Source: Thalassobaculaceae bacterium
GTDB taxonomy: Bacteria > Pseudomonadota > Alphaproteobacteria > Thalassobaculales > Thalassobaculaceae
Direction of reading: 5' to 3'
DNA: 64,000 bases
NCBI GenBank assembly: GCA_029212785.1
Contig: JARGOG010000003.1
Location: 65,783 to 129,782, forward strand
In this document: positions 24,504 through 34,038 of the stretch, in pieces
Numbering within the stretch: the first letter of the stretch is position 1
How the letters are laid out: each line of letters starts with the position of its first letter
Program-made: the position numbers and the translations under genes
Notes under the pieces: generated by a model
What the model was told of the DNA's origin: nothing
Database searches by the model: none
What the model saw: only the letters and a program-made list of their open reading frames with translations

Positions 24504-25001
24504 TTACGGCCATGCCTGATCCAATTCCTGCATTCCGACGCGTTTGAAATAGGATTCGAAGCTGCTTTCCGGTCCGACGAGCTGGTGGACCAGCTTGGCG
24601 ATGGCCATGCGCCGCTTCGGCACCTGGAAGACCGGACCGATCTCGTTGATCGGCTGCGGCAGGATGCAGCGCCAGCCATCGACGGCCACCAGCATGTCGC
24701 GATAGACCATGGCGCCGTTGAAGAGGAAATCGATCAACACGCCCTGGGCCCGTTTGTTGGGTAGTTTCTCGATCCATTCCTCGCTGTAGTTCTTGTCGCC
24801 GACCAGCCCCCAGGCCATGCCAAATCGAATGTCGCGGGCAAAGGTCAGGGTCGTGGTGTGTTCCTGCAGCTCGAAATCCACCGTGCCGCCGCCGGAGGCG
24901 CGGACCGGGACCACGCGGAACATGAAGGTCGGCAGGACCGTGGCTCGCCAATCATTCGGCTTGCTCGTTGCGATTACCGTCAAATAGTCATCGAGCGTCA
25001 T
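24504..25001 (-). CDS. Uncharacterised protein
   Basis: 165 residues, no signal peptide or membrane segment. A GGGGA site precedes the ATG at 25001. The protein is rich in aromatic and hydrophobic beta-type segments (TVLPTFMFRVVPVR, TVDFELQEHTTTLTFARDIRFGMAWGLVG) and ends in a helical part with KRRMAIAKLVHQLVGPESSFESYFKRVGM. I recognise no family. Codon use and GC at third positions are like the neighbours, supporting a real gene. It lies 76 bases before the next minus-strand gene's stop at 25078, so the two could share a transcript. Confidence 0.65.
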   Translation of the reverse strand: MTLDDYLTVIATSKPNDWRATVLPTFMFRVVPVRASGGGTVDFELQEHTTTLTFARDIRFGMAWGLVGDKNYSEEWIEKLPNKRAQGVLIDFLFNGAMVYRDMLVAVDGWRCILPQPINEIGPVFQVPKRRMAIAKLVHQLVGPESSFESYFKRVGMQELDQAWP

Positions 25002-25077
25002 GCACGTCCCCAGAAGTCTGATGGATCATCGCCGCCAGGGGCCGTCCTGTCCAGCGAAGTGCCTGGAACGACGTAGG

Positions 25078-25350
25078 TTATGCGCCGGCGGCCTTGCGGC
25101 CGTCCTCGGTCAGTTTGCAGACAAGCCAGTCCGGCTTGAGTGGATTCTCGAACCACGGTTCCGCCCAGCCACGATCCATGCAGGCCCGTACCATGCGCGG
25201 ATTGACGCGCTGGCCATTGTGGTCGAACAGCGGCAACTTACCACCGGGCTGATCCAGCCCGCGCTTGAGCCAGGCGCGCTGTGCGGCCGTCGGCGACGTC
25301 TTCGCCGATCGTGTTGCCGTTTTCGCTGTCGATTTCGCCGCTCCCGCCAT
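25078..25350 (-). CDS. Uncharacterised small protein
   Basis: 90 residues if started at the ATG at 25350; in-frame ATGs at 25422 and 25449 would extend it, but the latter overlaps the divergent MFS start and the extra part is low complexity. None has a clear ribosome-binding site. After a Lys/Thr/Ala-rich tail comes a compact domain: AAQRAWLKRGLDQPGGKLPLFDHNGQRVN, then MVRACMDRGWAEPWFENPLKPDWLVCKLTEDGRKAA. The pattern reads like a small winged-helix or swapped-helix domain seen in other alphaproteobacterial hypothetical proteins. No function is proposed. Confidence 0.6.
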   Translation of the reverse strand: MAGAAKSTAKTATRSAKTSPTAAQRAWLKRGLDQPGGKLPLFDHNGQRVNPRMVRACMDRGWAEPWFENPLKPDWLVCKLTEDGRKAAGA

Positions 25351-25447
25351 GGCACCGACTGTAGATAGCGGTTTGGCCCGGGGCAATGGCACGGGGGTGC
25401 TTGTGGGCACTTTCCTCGTCATGGGATAAGAGAAAAAAGGAAATGCC

Positions 25448-26650
25448 ATGGCACTCCCCGTTTCAGCCCGTCTGGCGCTTGGGTTCTCCTGCGTCGGTCA
25501 CACCTTCTCGCACTTGCTGATGCTGCTGTACCCGACCGTGGTGCTGTCGCTGGAAGGCGTGTGGGACATGCCGTTCGGCGAGTTGATCGGGCTCATGCTG
25601 GTTGGCCAGATCCTGTTCGGTGCCGCCGCGGTTCCCGCCGGATGGCTCGCCGACCGGTGGAGCGCGCCCGGCATGATGGCGCTGTTCTTCCTGGGCACCG
25701 GCGGTATGTGCGTGGCGACCGGCTTCGCGGATGGCCCGTTTGCCATGGCGGTGGGCCTGGGCGGAATTGGGCTATTCGCCTCGATCTACCACCCGGTGGG
25801 CATTGCATGGGTCACCCGGGACCCGGCGACGCGAGGCCGGGCGCTCGGCATCAACGGCATCTTCGGGTCGCTGGGGACGGCCGGGGGTGCTGCGGTCGCC
25901 GGCACGCTGGCTGCGACCATGGGGTGGCAATGGGCGTTCTTCATTCCGGGGGCTCTGTGCGTCCTAGTCGGTCTGGCGCTGGTCGTCTCTATCGCGCTTG
26001 GCCTTGTGCAAGACAACCGGGCCGTCCATCACGCGGCGGCAACGGAGGCGAGCCGGAGTGACATGCTGCGGGGCGCCTTGGTCCTGATGGTGACCATCGC
26101 GTTCTCCGGACTGATCTACCAGTCAACCTCCTTCGCCATGCCGAAGCTTTTCGATCAGCGTCTGGTCGGGATGGTGACGACGACTGCCGGGGTCGGCCTG
26201 CTGGTCTCGCTGATTTACGGCGTATCGGCGCTGGCCCAGGTTCTTGGCGGCTGGATGGCCGACCGGTTCGACCTGAAGCGTGTCTATATCACCTGCTGGG
26301 CGCTGCAGATTCCGTTCCTGGCGGTGGCGGCGACGCTGGCCGGGCCGCTGCTGCTGCCGGTCGCGGCGATGATGGTGCTGACCAACACCGCCTTCGTGCC
26401 GGCGGAGAACAGTCTGTTCGCGCGGTACTCGCCGCCGGCCTGGCGGGGCACGGCCTTCGGCGTGAAGTTCCTGGTGTCCTTGGGGGTTTCGGCGATCAGT
26501 GTCCCGCTGGTCGGCCAGCTCTACGACATGGCGGGCGATTTCGAGCCGTTGCTGGTGCTACTGGCAACCGTCGCCGCGGGCGGGGCGGTCGCCGGCCTGC
26601 TGCTCCCGGCGACACGTCCGTCCGGACACGTGGTGCAACCGGCGGAGTAG
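25448..26650 (+). CDS. MFS transporter
   Basis: 400-residue inner-membrane transporter with about 12 hydrophobic segments. The helix 2-3 loop has GWLADRWSAPGMM, a good match to the MFS G-x-x-x-D-R motif, and the equivalent loop of the second half reads GGWMADRFDLKRVYI. An N-terminal SCVGHTFSHLLMLLYPTVVL resembles the fosmidomycin-resistance/YfnC-like group. AAGGAA lies 6 bases before the ATG. It is divergent from the small gene at 25078 and convergent with trpE, 17 bases apart. Substrate unknown. Confidence 0.88.
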   Translation: MALPVSARLALGFSCVGHTFSHLLMLLYPTVVLSLEGVWDMPFGELIGLMLVGQILFGAAAVPAGWLADRWSAPGMMALFFLGTGGMCVATGFADGPFAMAVGLGGIGLFASIYHPVGIAWVTRDPATRGRALGINGIFGSLGTAGGAAVAGTLAATMGWQWAFFIPGALCVLVGLALVVSIALGLVQDNRAVHHAAATEASRSDMLRGALVLMVTIAFSGLIYQSTSFAMPKLFDQRLVGMVTTTAGVGLLVSLIYGVSALAQVLGGWMADRFDLKRVYITCWALQIPFLAVAATLAGPLLLPVAAMMVLTNTAFVPAENSLFARYSPPAWRGTAFGVKFLVSLGVSAISVPLVGQLYDMAGDFEPLLVLLATVAAGGAVAGLLLPATRPSGHVVQPAE

Positions 26651-26667
26651 ATGCGCGACCGATACGC

Positions 26668-28173
26668 CTAAGACCGTCGGGCGGCGAACCGGACGGCTTC
26701 CTCGGCGGCACGGATCAGGGCGCGGGCCTTGTTCTGGGTTTCCTGCCACTCCGCCTCGGGATCGCTGTCGGCGACCACGCCGCCACCGGCCTGGACGTAC
26801 ATGGTGCCGTCCTTGACCAGGGCTGTTCGTAGCGCGATGCAGGTGTCCATCGACGTCGCCGAGAGATAGCCGACGGCACCCGCATAGACGCCGCGCCGCG
26901 ACACTTCCAACTCGTCGATGATCTCCATCGCCCGCACCTTCGGCGCGCCGGAGACGGTGCCGGCCGGAAAACCGGCGAACAGCGCCTCCATCACGTCCTT
27001 GTCCTCGGCGAGCTGGCCGTCAACATGGCTGGCGATGTGCATCACGTGGCTGTAGCGCTCGATGGTGAACTGGTCCTTCACCTCGACCGTACCGATCTTG
27101 GCGACCCGGCCGACATCGTTGCGCCCCAGATCCAGCAGCATCAGGTGCTCGGCCCGTTCCTTGGGATCGGCCAGCAGCTCCTCGGCCAGCGCCTTGTCCT
27201 CCTCCGGCGTCTCGCCACGCTTTCGGGTGCCGGCTAGCGGGCGGATGGTCACCACGCCGTCGCGCAGCCGCACCAGGATCTCCGGGCTGGAGCCGACGAT
27301 CGAATAGGCGCCGAAATCGAAGAAGAACAGGAACGGCGACGGATTCAGCCGCCGCAGCGAACGGTATAGCGCGAAGGGCGGCAGGGTGAACGGCACCGAC
27401 ATGCGGTGCGACGGCACCACCTGGAAGGCGTCGCCGGCGTTAATGTACTCGACGGTCCGGCGCACCATCTCGTGGTACTGCTCGCGACCGGTATTGGAGA
27501 CCGGCTCGGGCAGGGTATCCACCGAGCGGGCGTTCTCGCGGCGATAGGGCAGGGAGCGTTCGAAGTCCGAGACCACGTCGGCCAGCCGTTCGGCGGCGGC
27601 CGAGTAGGCGGCGCTGGCCGACATCTCGCCGCTCGGATAGACCGGCGTGATGATGGTGACCATGTCGTCGATGTTGTCGAACACGCACACGATGGTCGGC
27701 CGCAACATGATGCCGTCCTGAACGCCGAGCGTGTCCGGATTCTCGTCCGGAATGTCCTCGAACAGGCGGATGGCGTCGTATCCCATGTAGCCGAACAGGC
27801 CGGCCGCCATTGGCGGCACCTCGGCGGGCAGGTCGATCCGGCTTTCCGCGATCAGCGCCCGCAGAGAGGCGAGCGGCGGCTCGGCGACGGGCTCGAACGC
27901 GTCGGTATCGATCCGGGCCGTGCGGTTGATCTCCGCCTTGTCCTTGTAGAACCGCCAGATCACGTCCGGCTTCAAGCCGATGATCGAGTAGCGGCCGCGC
28001 ACCGCACCGCCCTCCACCGACTCCAGCAGGAAAGCGTTGGCCCGGCCGTCCGCCAGCTTGAGCATGGCCGAGACCGGGGTCTCCAGATCGGCGACGAGAG
28101 TGGTCCAGACGACCTGCGCGCGGCCCGCCTCGTAATCCTGGCGGAACGCCTCGAAATCCGGACTGTTGCTCAT
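26668..28173 (-). CDS. trpE: Anthranilate synthase component I
   Basis: 501 residues. Uses chorismate and ammonia (glutamine via TrpG) to make anthranilate, the first step of tryptophan synthesis. FLLESVEGGAVRGRYSIIG near residue 48 contains the LLES tryptophan feedback site. The C-terminal chorismate-binding core has PFLFFFDFGAYSIVGSSPEILVR, IRPLAGTRKRGETPEEDKALAEELL, HLMLLDLGRNDVGRVAKIGTV and FPAGTVSGAPKVRAMEIIDELE. Its start overlaps the ppiD stop by four bases. The usual partners trpG, trpD and trpC do not follow; transcription runs into a convergent MFS gene, so they are elsewhere or on the other side. Confidence 0.96.
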   Translation of the reverse strand: MSNSPDFEAFRQDYEAGRAQVVWTTLVADLETPVSAMLKLADGRANAFLLESVEGGAVRGRYSIIGLKPDVIWRFYKDKAEINRTARIDTDAFEPVAEPPLASLRALIAESRIDLPAEVPPMAAGLFGYMGYDAIRLFEDIPDENPDTLGVQDGIMLRPTIVCVFDNIDDMVTIITPVYPSGEMSASAAYSAAAERLADVVSDFERSLPYRRENARSVDTLPEPVSNTGREQYHEMVRRTVEYINAGDAFQVVPSHRMSVPFTLPPFALYRSLRRLNPSPFLFFFDFGAYSIVGSSPEILVRLRDGVVTIRPLAGTRKRGETPEEDKALAEELLADPKERAEHLMLLDLGRNDVGRVAKIGTVEVKDQFTIERYSHVMHIASHVDGQLAEDKDVMEALFAGFPAGTVSGAPKVRAMEIIDELEVSRRGVYAGAVGYLSATSMDTCIALRTALVKDGTMYVQAGGGVVADSDPEAEWQETQNKARALIRAAEEAVRFAARRS

Positions 28174-30062
28174 TGGGCGCCTTCGCTCACGGTGAACAGC
28201 TGCCGCACGGCGCCCGGGTTGACGGTCACCGTATGGCGGTTCTCGAGATCGGCCAGCAGCAGCTCGATCACGTCCGAGGCGACGCCGCCGGCGACTTCGC
28301 GACGAACCTGATCCTCGGGTGCGGCCATTTCACCGCCGCCCTTGATCACCTCCACCAGGGAAATCACTGCTGCACCGCTGTCGCTGCTCACCGCGCTGGC
28401 GCCGCCGGCATCGAGACCGAACAGGGCGCCGGCCACCGCCGGCGGCCAGCCGGCTGGCAGACCCTGTCCCCGGCGGGTGATCGCCGGAAGACGCTCAACC
28501 TCGACGCCATGCTCGGCCGCCGCTTCGGCGAGCGGCGTGCCACCCTCGACGGCGGTGACGATGGCATCGGCGGTGTCCTCGGCCGCGTCCAGACGCTGCT
28601 CCGCGGTCCAGTCGGCCGCCACCTTCGGGCGGATCTGGCCGAGCTCGGGAATCTGCGGCGGTGTGACGCCATCGACCCGCAGGATGAAGTAGGTGCCGTC
28701 ACGTGTCTCGCTCAGGACACTCTGCAGGCCACTCTCGGTCTCGAAGGCGGTCTTCAGGAACGGATCGCCCGGGACCGTGGTGACGATGCCGCCTTCCGGC
28801 TGACTGCCGTCGCGGGCGACGAACGGGATCTGATTCAGCGGAATGTTCTGGGCCAGCGAGGCCTCTTCGAGGGTCGATCCGCCGGCAAGCGCATCTTCCA
28901 GCGCGTTCGAACGCTCGAATACGGCGTCATAGGCCCGATCCAGGGCGATCTCGTTCTTCAGCGCGTCGCGCACGTCCTCGAAGGTCGCCGGTGCGCTGAC
29001 TTCGGCCGCGCGAACGCGGAACAGGTGCCAGCCGAAATCGCTCTGCAGCGGCGCCGTCACCTGGCCCGCCTCGGTCATGGCGAAGACACCGTCGGCGGTG
29101 CCCTCGGGCAGGTCGTCGCGCTTGACCTTGCCGAGATCGAGCTCGGCGGCGCTCATACCGGTGATCTCTTCGGCGACGGCGGCGAAGTCCTCGCCGGCCT
29201 GGATCCGATCATAGGCGGCGCGGGCCGCGGCCTCGTCGGTGAACAGGACCTGATCGACAGTACGGGTGCCGGGCGTGGAGAAGCTGGCGCCCCGTTCCTC
29301 GAAGGCGGCCCGCAACTCGTCCTCGGGAATCTCCATGTCCTCGGCGACAGACTTCGGCGAAAACTGCAGCCAACTGATCCCGCGATATTCCGGTGTTTCG
29401 TAGTCCTTCTTGTGCTCGTCGTAATAGGCCGAAAGCGTCGCGTCGTCGGGCAGCGCCGGCGCCGGCATCGCGGCGGCGTCGATGCGGACCGCTTCGGCGA
29501 CCCGGCGTTCCTCACGATAGGCATGCAGCGTCTTGACGATGCTTTCCGGGACGGTCTCCTCGTTGCCGGTAGCGACGGCGCCGATCAGCTGATTGCGGGC
29601 GAGATCGCGGCGGGCCCGGTCGACGAATTCCTGCTCGCTCCATCCGTTGGAGGCGAGATAGGTCTGATAGGCCGTGCGGTCGAACTGGCCGAGGCTGTCG
29701 CGGAACTGCTGGCGGATCAGTTGCACGATCTGACTGTCGCTGGCCGACAGGCCGAGCCGGTTGGTCGCGGCGACCATCAGGCTCTGAACCGTCAGGTTCT
29801 GCAGTGTCTGGTCCAGCAGGCCGATCTGGATCGCCTGTTCCACGGTGATCGGAATGCCCAGGCGTCGGCGTGCCTGGTCGAACTCGCCCGCCGCCTCGAC
29901 CGCGGTGACCCGGACGTCGTCATCGACTTCGACCGCGGCGCGACCCGCGGGGTTGCCGAAGATCGTGTCGCCGATGCCCCAGATCGCGAAGCTGGCGATC
30001 AGTAGGACGAAAAGAATCTTCACGAAGATCGAGGTGACCTTGGAACGAATAATCTGAAGCAT
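28170..30062 (-). CDS. ppiD: Periplasmic peptidyl-prolyl isomerase PpiD/SurA-like
   Basis: 630 residues. A short basic start (MLQIIRSKVTSIFVK) and one membrane helix (ILFVLLIASFAIWGIGDTIF, residues about 16-35) anchor it in the inner membrane with the rest in the periplasm. SurA_N-type helical regions flank a central PPIC-like parvulin domain (DQVLFTDEAAARAAYDRIQAGEDFAAVAEE to LQSDFGWHLFRVRA). It is a chaperone for newly exported outer-membrane and periplasmic proteins. A second parvulin-like segment appears around FILRVDGVTPPQIPELG. The ppiD-trpE overlap (ATGA) is conserved in alphaproteobacteria. Confidence 0.93.
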   Translation of the reverse strand: MLQIIRSKVTSIFVKILFVLLIASFAIWGIGDTIFGNPAGRAAVEVDDDVRVTAVEAAGEFDQARRRLGIPITVEQAIQIGLLDQTLQNLTVQSLMVAATNRLGLSASDSQIVQLIRQQFRDSLGQFDRTAYQTYLASNGWSEQEFVDRARRDLARNQLIGAVATGNEETVPESIVKTLHAYREERRVAEAVRIDAAAMPAPALPDDATLSAYYDEHKKDYETPEYRGISWLQFSPKSVAEDMEIPEDELRAAFEERGASFSTPGTRTVDQVLFTDEAAARAAYDRIQAGEDFAAVAEEITGMSAAELDLGKVKRDDLPEGTADGVFAMTEAGQVTAPLQSDFGWHLFRVRAAEVSAPATFEDVRDALKNEIALDRAYDAVFERSNALEDALAGGSTLEEASLAQNIPLNQIPFVARDGSQPEGGIVTTVPGDPFLKTAFETESGLQSVLSETRDGTYFILRVDGVTPPQIPELGQIRPKVAADWTAEQRLDAAEDTADAIVTAVEGGTPLAEAAAEHGVEVERLPAITRRGQGLPAGWPPAVAGALFGLDAGGASAVSSDSGAAVISLVEVIKGGGEMAAPEDQVRREVAGGVASDVIELLLADLENRHTVTVNPGAVRQLFTVSEGAQ

Positions 30063-30259
30063 GATCTGGCGGCCTGATGCAGCGGGTCGCGGGTATTTGT
30101 CGGATCAGGGTTGTAGGCCCCGTATGCCTTTGAACGCAAGGCTTGGGGCAGGGCGATCGGCACCGGTTATCAGCGCCGGCGGTTGGCGGCGGCCGGCGGC
30201 TCGTGCTAGAGCACCGCCACGTTCCAATGCACAGAGTGACGACCGAGGAGGGTTTCGCC

Positions 30260-31003
30260 GTGGCTCCACGCGCGCTGATCGCCGGAAACTGGAAGATGAA
30301 CCTGGACCGCGCCGCCGGCGAGGCGCTGGCCAAGGCGCTCGCCGCCGAGGCGGCAGCCGTTTCGGTCGAGCTCGCCGTGTGCCCGCCGGCCGTCTATGTC
30401 GCCTCGGTCGGTGTGGCGCTCGGGTCGAGCGGTGTCGCGCTCGGCGCCCAGGACTGCCATGCGGCGGCCAGCGGCGCCCATACCGGCGACACCGCGGCCG
30501 AAATGCTGGCCGATCTCGGCTGCACCTACGTCATTGTCGGCCATTCCGAGCGCCGTGCCGACCATGGCGAGAGCGACGCGACCGTCCATGCCAAGGCCGA
30601 GGCGGCCCGCCGCGCCGGTCTGGTGCCGATCATCTGCGTCGGTGAGACCGAGGCCGAGCGCGATGCCGGTAGAACGCTCGACGTGGTCGAGGGCCAGGTG
30701 CGCGGGTCGGTACCGCAAGGGCTGACGGGCGCGACCCTGGTCATAGCCTACGAGCCGGTCTGGGCGATCGGCACGGGCCGCACGCCGACCGCCGATGACG
30801 TGGCGACCGTTCATGCCCATATCCGTAAGGTGCTGGGCGAGGTCTCGGGCGACGCCGCCAACGTGCGTCTGCTCTATGGTGGCTCGGTCAAACCGGCCAA
30901 TGCCGCCGAGCTGATGGCGGTCGCCAATGTGAACGGAGCACTGGTCGGTGGTGCCTCGCTCAAGGCCGGGGATTTCCTCGGTATCGCCAAGGCCACGCCG
31001 TGA
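30260..31003 (+). CDS. tpiA: Triosephosphate isomerase
   Basis: 247 residues from the GTG at 30260, with a strong GAGGAGGG site 8 bases upstream; an ATG at 30227 and an upstream GTG lack support. Glycolytic interconversion of dihydroxyacetone phosphate and glyceraldehyde 3-phosphate. Active-site residues are Lys12 (AGNWKMN), His95 (VGHSERR) and Glu165 ([11 protein letters not shown]). The phosphate loop [16 protein letters not shown] and the C-terminal [15 protein letters not shown] are intact. It heads a run tpiA-secG-pyrG-kdsA conserved in alphaproteobacteria and is divergent from ppiD. Confidence 0.97.
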   Translation: MAPRALIAGNWKMNLDRAAGEALAKALAAEAAAVSVELAVCPPAVYVASVGVALGSSGVALGAQDCHAAASGAHTGDTAAEMLADLGCTYVIVGHSERRADHGESDATVHAKAEAARRAGLVPIICVGETEAERDAGRTLDVVEGQVRGSVPQGLTGATLVIAYEPVWAIGTGRTPTADDVATVHAHIRKVLGEVSGDAANVRLLYGGSVKPANAAELMAVANVNGALVGGASLKAGDFLGIAKATP

Positions 31004-31085
31004 CCTGCATCCGGTCTGAACGACAGGCTGGCCAAGGCGCGCCGGAAACGCTACAAACCGCGCCGACCGAAGACCGGGGTTCGAC

Positions 31086-31409
31086 ATGGAACTGATCATT
31101 CTCACCGTCCATCTGATGATCGCGCTGGCGCTGATCGTCACCGTCCTGCTTCAGCGCAGCGAAGGCGGCGGACTTGGCATTGGCGGCGGCGGTGGCGGCG
31201 GTGGCGGCCTCGGTTCCTTCATGTCGGCGCGAGGGACCGCGAACCTGCTGACGCGCACGACGGCGATTCTGGCCGCCTGTTTCATGGCCACCAGCATGAC
31301 CCTCGCGATTCTCGCTTCCCAGACGACGACATCTTCAATCGTCGACCAGACTCCTGCCGTTGAAGAGCCCGCCGAGCCGACTGCGCCGGCAGCCCCTCTC
31401 TCGCAGTAA
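31086..31409 (+). CDS. secG: Preprotein translocase subunit SecG
   Basis: 107 residues with two membrane helices: residues about 3-20 (LIILTVHLMIALALIVTVLL) and 58-78 (LTRTTAILAACFMATSMTLAIL). Between them LLQRSEGGGLG leads into a run of Gly and then FMSARGTANLLTR, the SecG signature. It is the small SecYEG subunit that stimulates protein export. The C-terminal tail is Ala/Pro/Glu-rich as in other alphaproteobacteria. The glycine run (about nine residues) is encoded by GGC/GGT repeats near 31173-31205, a simple-sequence tract that could slip. Confidence 0.94.
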   Translation: MELIILTVHLMIALALIVTVLLQRSEGGGLGIGGGGGGGGGLGSFMSARGTANLLTRTTAILAACFMATSMTLAILASQTTTSSIVDQTPAVEEPAEPTAPAAPLSQ

Positions 31410-31521
31410 CATATTGATCCGGCGGGTGTTTTCCGCCCGTTCTCGACTGGCATCGCTTTCGCGGCGCCGGATGGTCACAACGCGTGCTTGGATTGCGCTC
31501 GATGATGTATAAGGAACGCCC

Positions 31522-33156
31522 ATGACGCGGTTTATCTTCATTACCGGCGGCGTGGTCTCCTCCCTCGGAAAAGGTCTCGCCTCCGCAGCCCTGGGCGCGC
31601 TCCTGCAAGCTCGCGGCTATAAAGTGCGGCTTCGCAAGCTGGACCCTTATCTCAACGTCGATCCGGGCACGATGAGTCCGTATCAGCACGGCGAGGTCTA
31701 CGTCACCGATGACGGGGCGGAGACCGATCTCGATCTCGGCCATTATGAGCGGTTCACCGGTGTGTCGGCGCGCAAGAGCGACAACGTGACCACCGGCCAG
31801 ATCTACATGGACGTGATCACGCGGGAGCGGCGCGGCGACTATCTCGGCGCCACCATCCAGGTCATCCCGCACGTCACCGACGCGATCAAGGAATTCGCCA
31901 AGGGCGACATCACGGACGAGGACTTCGTCCTGTGCGAGATCGGCGGCACGGTCGGCGATATCGAGGGGCTGCCGTTCCTGGAAGCGATTCGCCAGCTCGG
32001 CAACGAACTCGGCCACGAGCGTTCGCTGTTCCTGCACCTGACGCTGGTGCCCTACATCCCGTCCGCCGGCGAGTTGAAGACAAAGCCGACCCAGCACTCG
32101 GTGAAGGAACTGCAGAGTGTCGGTATCCAGCCGGATATCCTGCTCTGCCGCTGCGACCGCGAGATTCCGAGCGACCAGCGCCGCAAGATCGGTCAGTTCT
32201 GCAACATCCGGCCGGAAGCGGTGATCCCCGCACTCGACGCCTCATCGATCTACGAGGTGCCGCTGCGCTACCACGAGGACGGTCTGGATACCGAAGTGCT
32301 GCGCCATTTCGGGCTGCTGCTGGACGAGAGCGAGCCGAATCTGGAACGCTGGACCGGCATTGTGGACCGGGTCGCCAATCCGGAAGGTCAGGTCAAGATC
32401 GCCGTCGTCGGCAAGTACACGAGCCTGCTCGACAGCTACAAGTCGCTGGCCGAGGCACTGACCCATGGCGGCATCGCCAATAACGTGAAGGTCGAGCTCG
32501 ACTGGATCGACAGCGAGATCTTCGAGACCGAGAATGAGGCGGTCATGCGCCTTGAGGACGTCCACGGAATCCTGGTTCCCGGCGGCTTCGGCGAACGCGG
32601 CTCGGAGGGCAAGATCGCCGCGGTGACCTTCGCCCGTGAGCGGCAGATCCCGTATTTCGGCATCTGCTTCGGCATGCAGATGGCCTGTATCGAGGCGGCG
32701 CGATCCGGCGGCGGGGTGCCGAATGCCGGCTCCACCGAATTCGGTCCCTGCGATGAGCCGGTTGTCGGCCTGCTCACCGAATGGACCCGGGGCAACGTGA
32801 CGGAGACCCGCAACGCCGAGGCCGATTACGGCGGCACCATGCGCCTCGGCGCCTATGAGTGCCGCCTTGAGGAAGGCAGCCGGGTGCACGAGATCTACGG
32901 CGACAACCTGATCCACGAGCGCCACCGACACCGCTACGAGGTCAACATCAACTACAAGGGCGCGCTGGAGCAGGCGGGGTTGCGCTTCGCCGGCATGTCG
33001 CCGGACGGGGTGCTGCCGGAGATCATCGAACTGCCGAGCCATCCCTGGTTCGTTGGCGTCCAGTTCCACCCGGAATTGAAGTCCAAGCCGTTCGACCCAC
33101 ATCCGCTGTTCACCAGCTTCATCGCCGCGGCGGTGGAGCAGTCGCGTCTGGTCTGA
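31522..33156 (+). CDS. pyrG: CTP synthase
   Basis: 544-residue enzyme that aminates UTP to CTP with glutamine. The N-terminal amidoligase domain starts [35 protein letters not shown] and includes [40 protein letters not shown]. The C-terminal class I glutaminase domain has the nucleophile Cys382 in [14 protein letters not shown] and the His-Glu pair in [14 protein letters not shown] lies before the ATG. Length matches the family. It lies 112 bases after secG and 20 before kdsA. Confidence 0.98.
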   Translation: MTRFIFITGGVVSSLGKGLASAALGALLQARGYKVRLRKLDPYLNVDPGTMSPYQHGEVYVTDDGAETDLDLGHYERFTGVSARKSDNVTTGQIYMDVITRERRGDYLGATIQVIPHVTDAIKEFAKGDITDEDFVLCEIGGTVGDIEGLPFLEAIRQLGNELGHERSLFLHLTLVPYIPSAGELKTKPTQHSVKELQSVGIQPDILLCRCDREIPSDQRRKIGQFCNIRPEAVIPALDASSIYEVPLRYHEDGLDTEVLRHFGLLLDESEPNLERWTGIVDRVANPEGQVKIAVVGKYTSLLDSYKSLAEALTHGGIANNVKVELDWIDSEIFETENEAVMRLEDVHGILVPGGFGERGSEGKIAAVTFARERQIPYFGICFGMQMACIEAARSGGGVPNAGSTEFGPCDEPVVGLLTEWTRGNVTETRNAEADYGGTMRLGAYECRLEEGSRVHEIYGDNLIHERHRHRYEVNINYKGALEQAGLRFAGMSPDGVLPEIIELPSHPWFVGVQFHPELKSKPFDPHPLFTSFIAAAVEQSRLV

Positions 33157-33176
33157 TCCGGCAAAGGAAATCCCCG

Positions 33177-34022
33177 ATGGTTGCCGCCCGCACCGTGCGT
33201 ATCGGCGACATTGCCGTCGCCAACGATCGCCCGTTCACCCTGATCGCCGGCCCCTGCCAGATCGAAAGCCGGGACCACGCGCTGGAGATTGCCGAGGAAC
33301 TGGTCGCGGTCACCGGCGAGGCGGGGGTGCCGCTGATCTTCAAGTCGTCCTACGACAAGGCGAACCGCACCAGCCTGAACGCCGGCCGAGGCGTGGGCAT
33401 CGACCAGGGCCTCGCGATCCTGGCCGAGGTGCGCGAAAAATTCGGCTGCCCGGTGCTGACCGACGTGCACGAGCCGCCGCATTGCGCGATCGCCGCCGAA
33501 TACGTCGATGTCCTGCAGATCCCGGCCTTTCTGTGCCGTCAGACCGATCTGGTGATCGCCGCCGGTGAAACCGGCAAGGTGGTGAACATCAAGAAGGGGC
33601 AGTTCCTCGCCCCTTGGGACGTGGCCAATATCGCCGCCAAGGTGATCGCCACCGGCAACAAGCAGATCCTGCTGACCGACCGGGGCACCAGCTTCGGCTA
33701 CAACACCCTGGTCTCCGACATGCGCGGCCTGCCGGAAATGGCCCGCGACGGCTATCCGGTGGTGATCGACGCCACCCATTCCGTGCAGCAGCCGGGCGGC
33801 AAGGGCGGCTCCTCCGGCGGGCAGCGCGAGTTCGTGCCGGTGATTGCCCGCGCGGCGCTGGCGGTCGGCGTGGCGGCGGTGTTCATGGAGTGCCATCCGG
33901 ATCCCGACAGCGCGCCCTCCGACGGGCCGAACATGGTTCCGCTCGATCAGGTCGCCGCACTGTTGGCGACGTTCAAAGCCTTCGATAGCATCGCCAAGGC
34001 GAACCCGATCACGCTCGACTGA
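33177..34022 (+). CDS. kdsA: 3-deoxy-8-phosphooctulonate synthase (KDO 8-phosphate synthase)
   Basis: 281 residues. Condenses phosphoenolpyruvate with arabinose 5-phosphate to make KDO 8-phosphate for lipopolysaccharide. Motifs: LIAGPCQIESRDHALEIAEEL, FKSSYDKANRTSLNAGRG, VLTDVHEPPHCAIAAEYVDVLQIPAFLCRQTDLV, FGYNTLVSDMRGLPEM and DATHSVQQPGGKGGSSGGQREFV. The Asn in KANRTS, rather than metal Cys in that loop, indicates the metal-independent subgroup. AAGGAAA precedes the ATG. Its presence shows a lipopolysaccharide-bearing outer membrane. Confidence 0.97.
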   Translation: MVAARTVRIGDIAVANDRPFTLIAGPCQIESRDHALEIAEELVAVTGEAGVPLIFKSSYDKANRTSLNAGRGVGIDQGLAILAEVREKFGCPVLTDVHEPPHCAIAAEYVDVLQIPAFLCRQTDLVIAAGETGKVVNIKKGQFLAPWDVANIAAKVIATGNKQILLTDRGTSFGYNTLVSDMRGLPEMARDGYPVVIDATHSVQQPGGKGGSSGGQREFVPVIARAALAVGVAAVFMECHPDPDSAPSDGPNMVPLDQVAALLATFKAFDSIAKANPITLD

Positions 34023-34038
34023 GAGCGAAAGGACTTTC

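Noticed and set aside
28173..30005. 610-residue plus-strand frame opposite ppiD
   Set aside because: Antisense shadow; no family motif and no ribosome-binding site, while ppiD is coupled to trpE.
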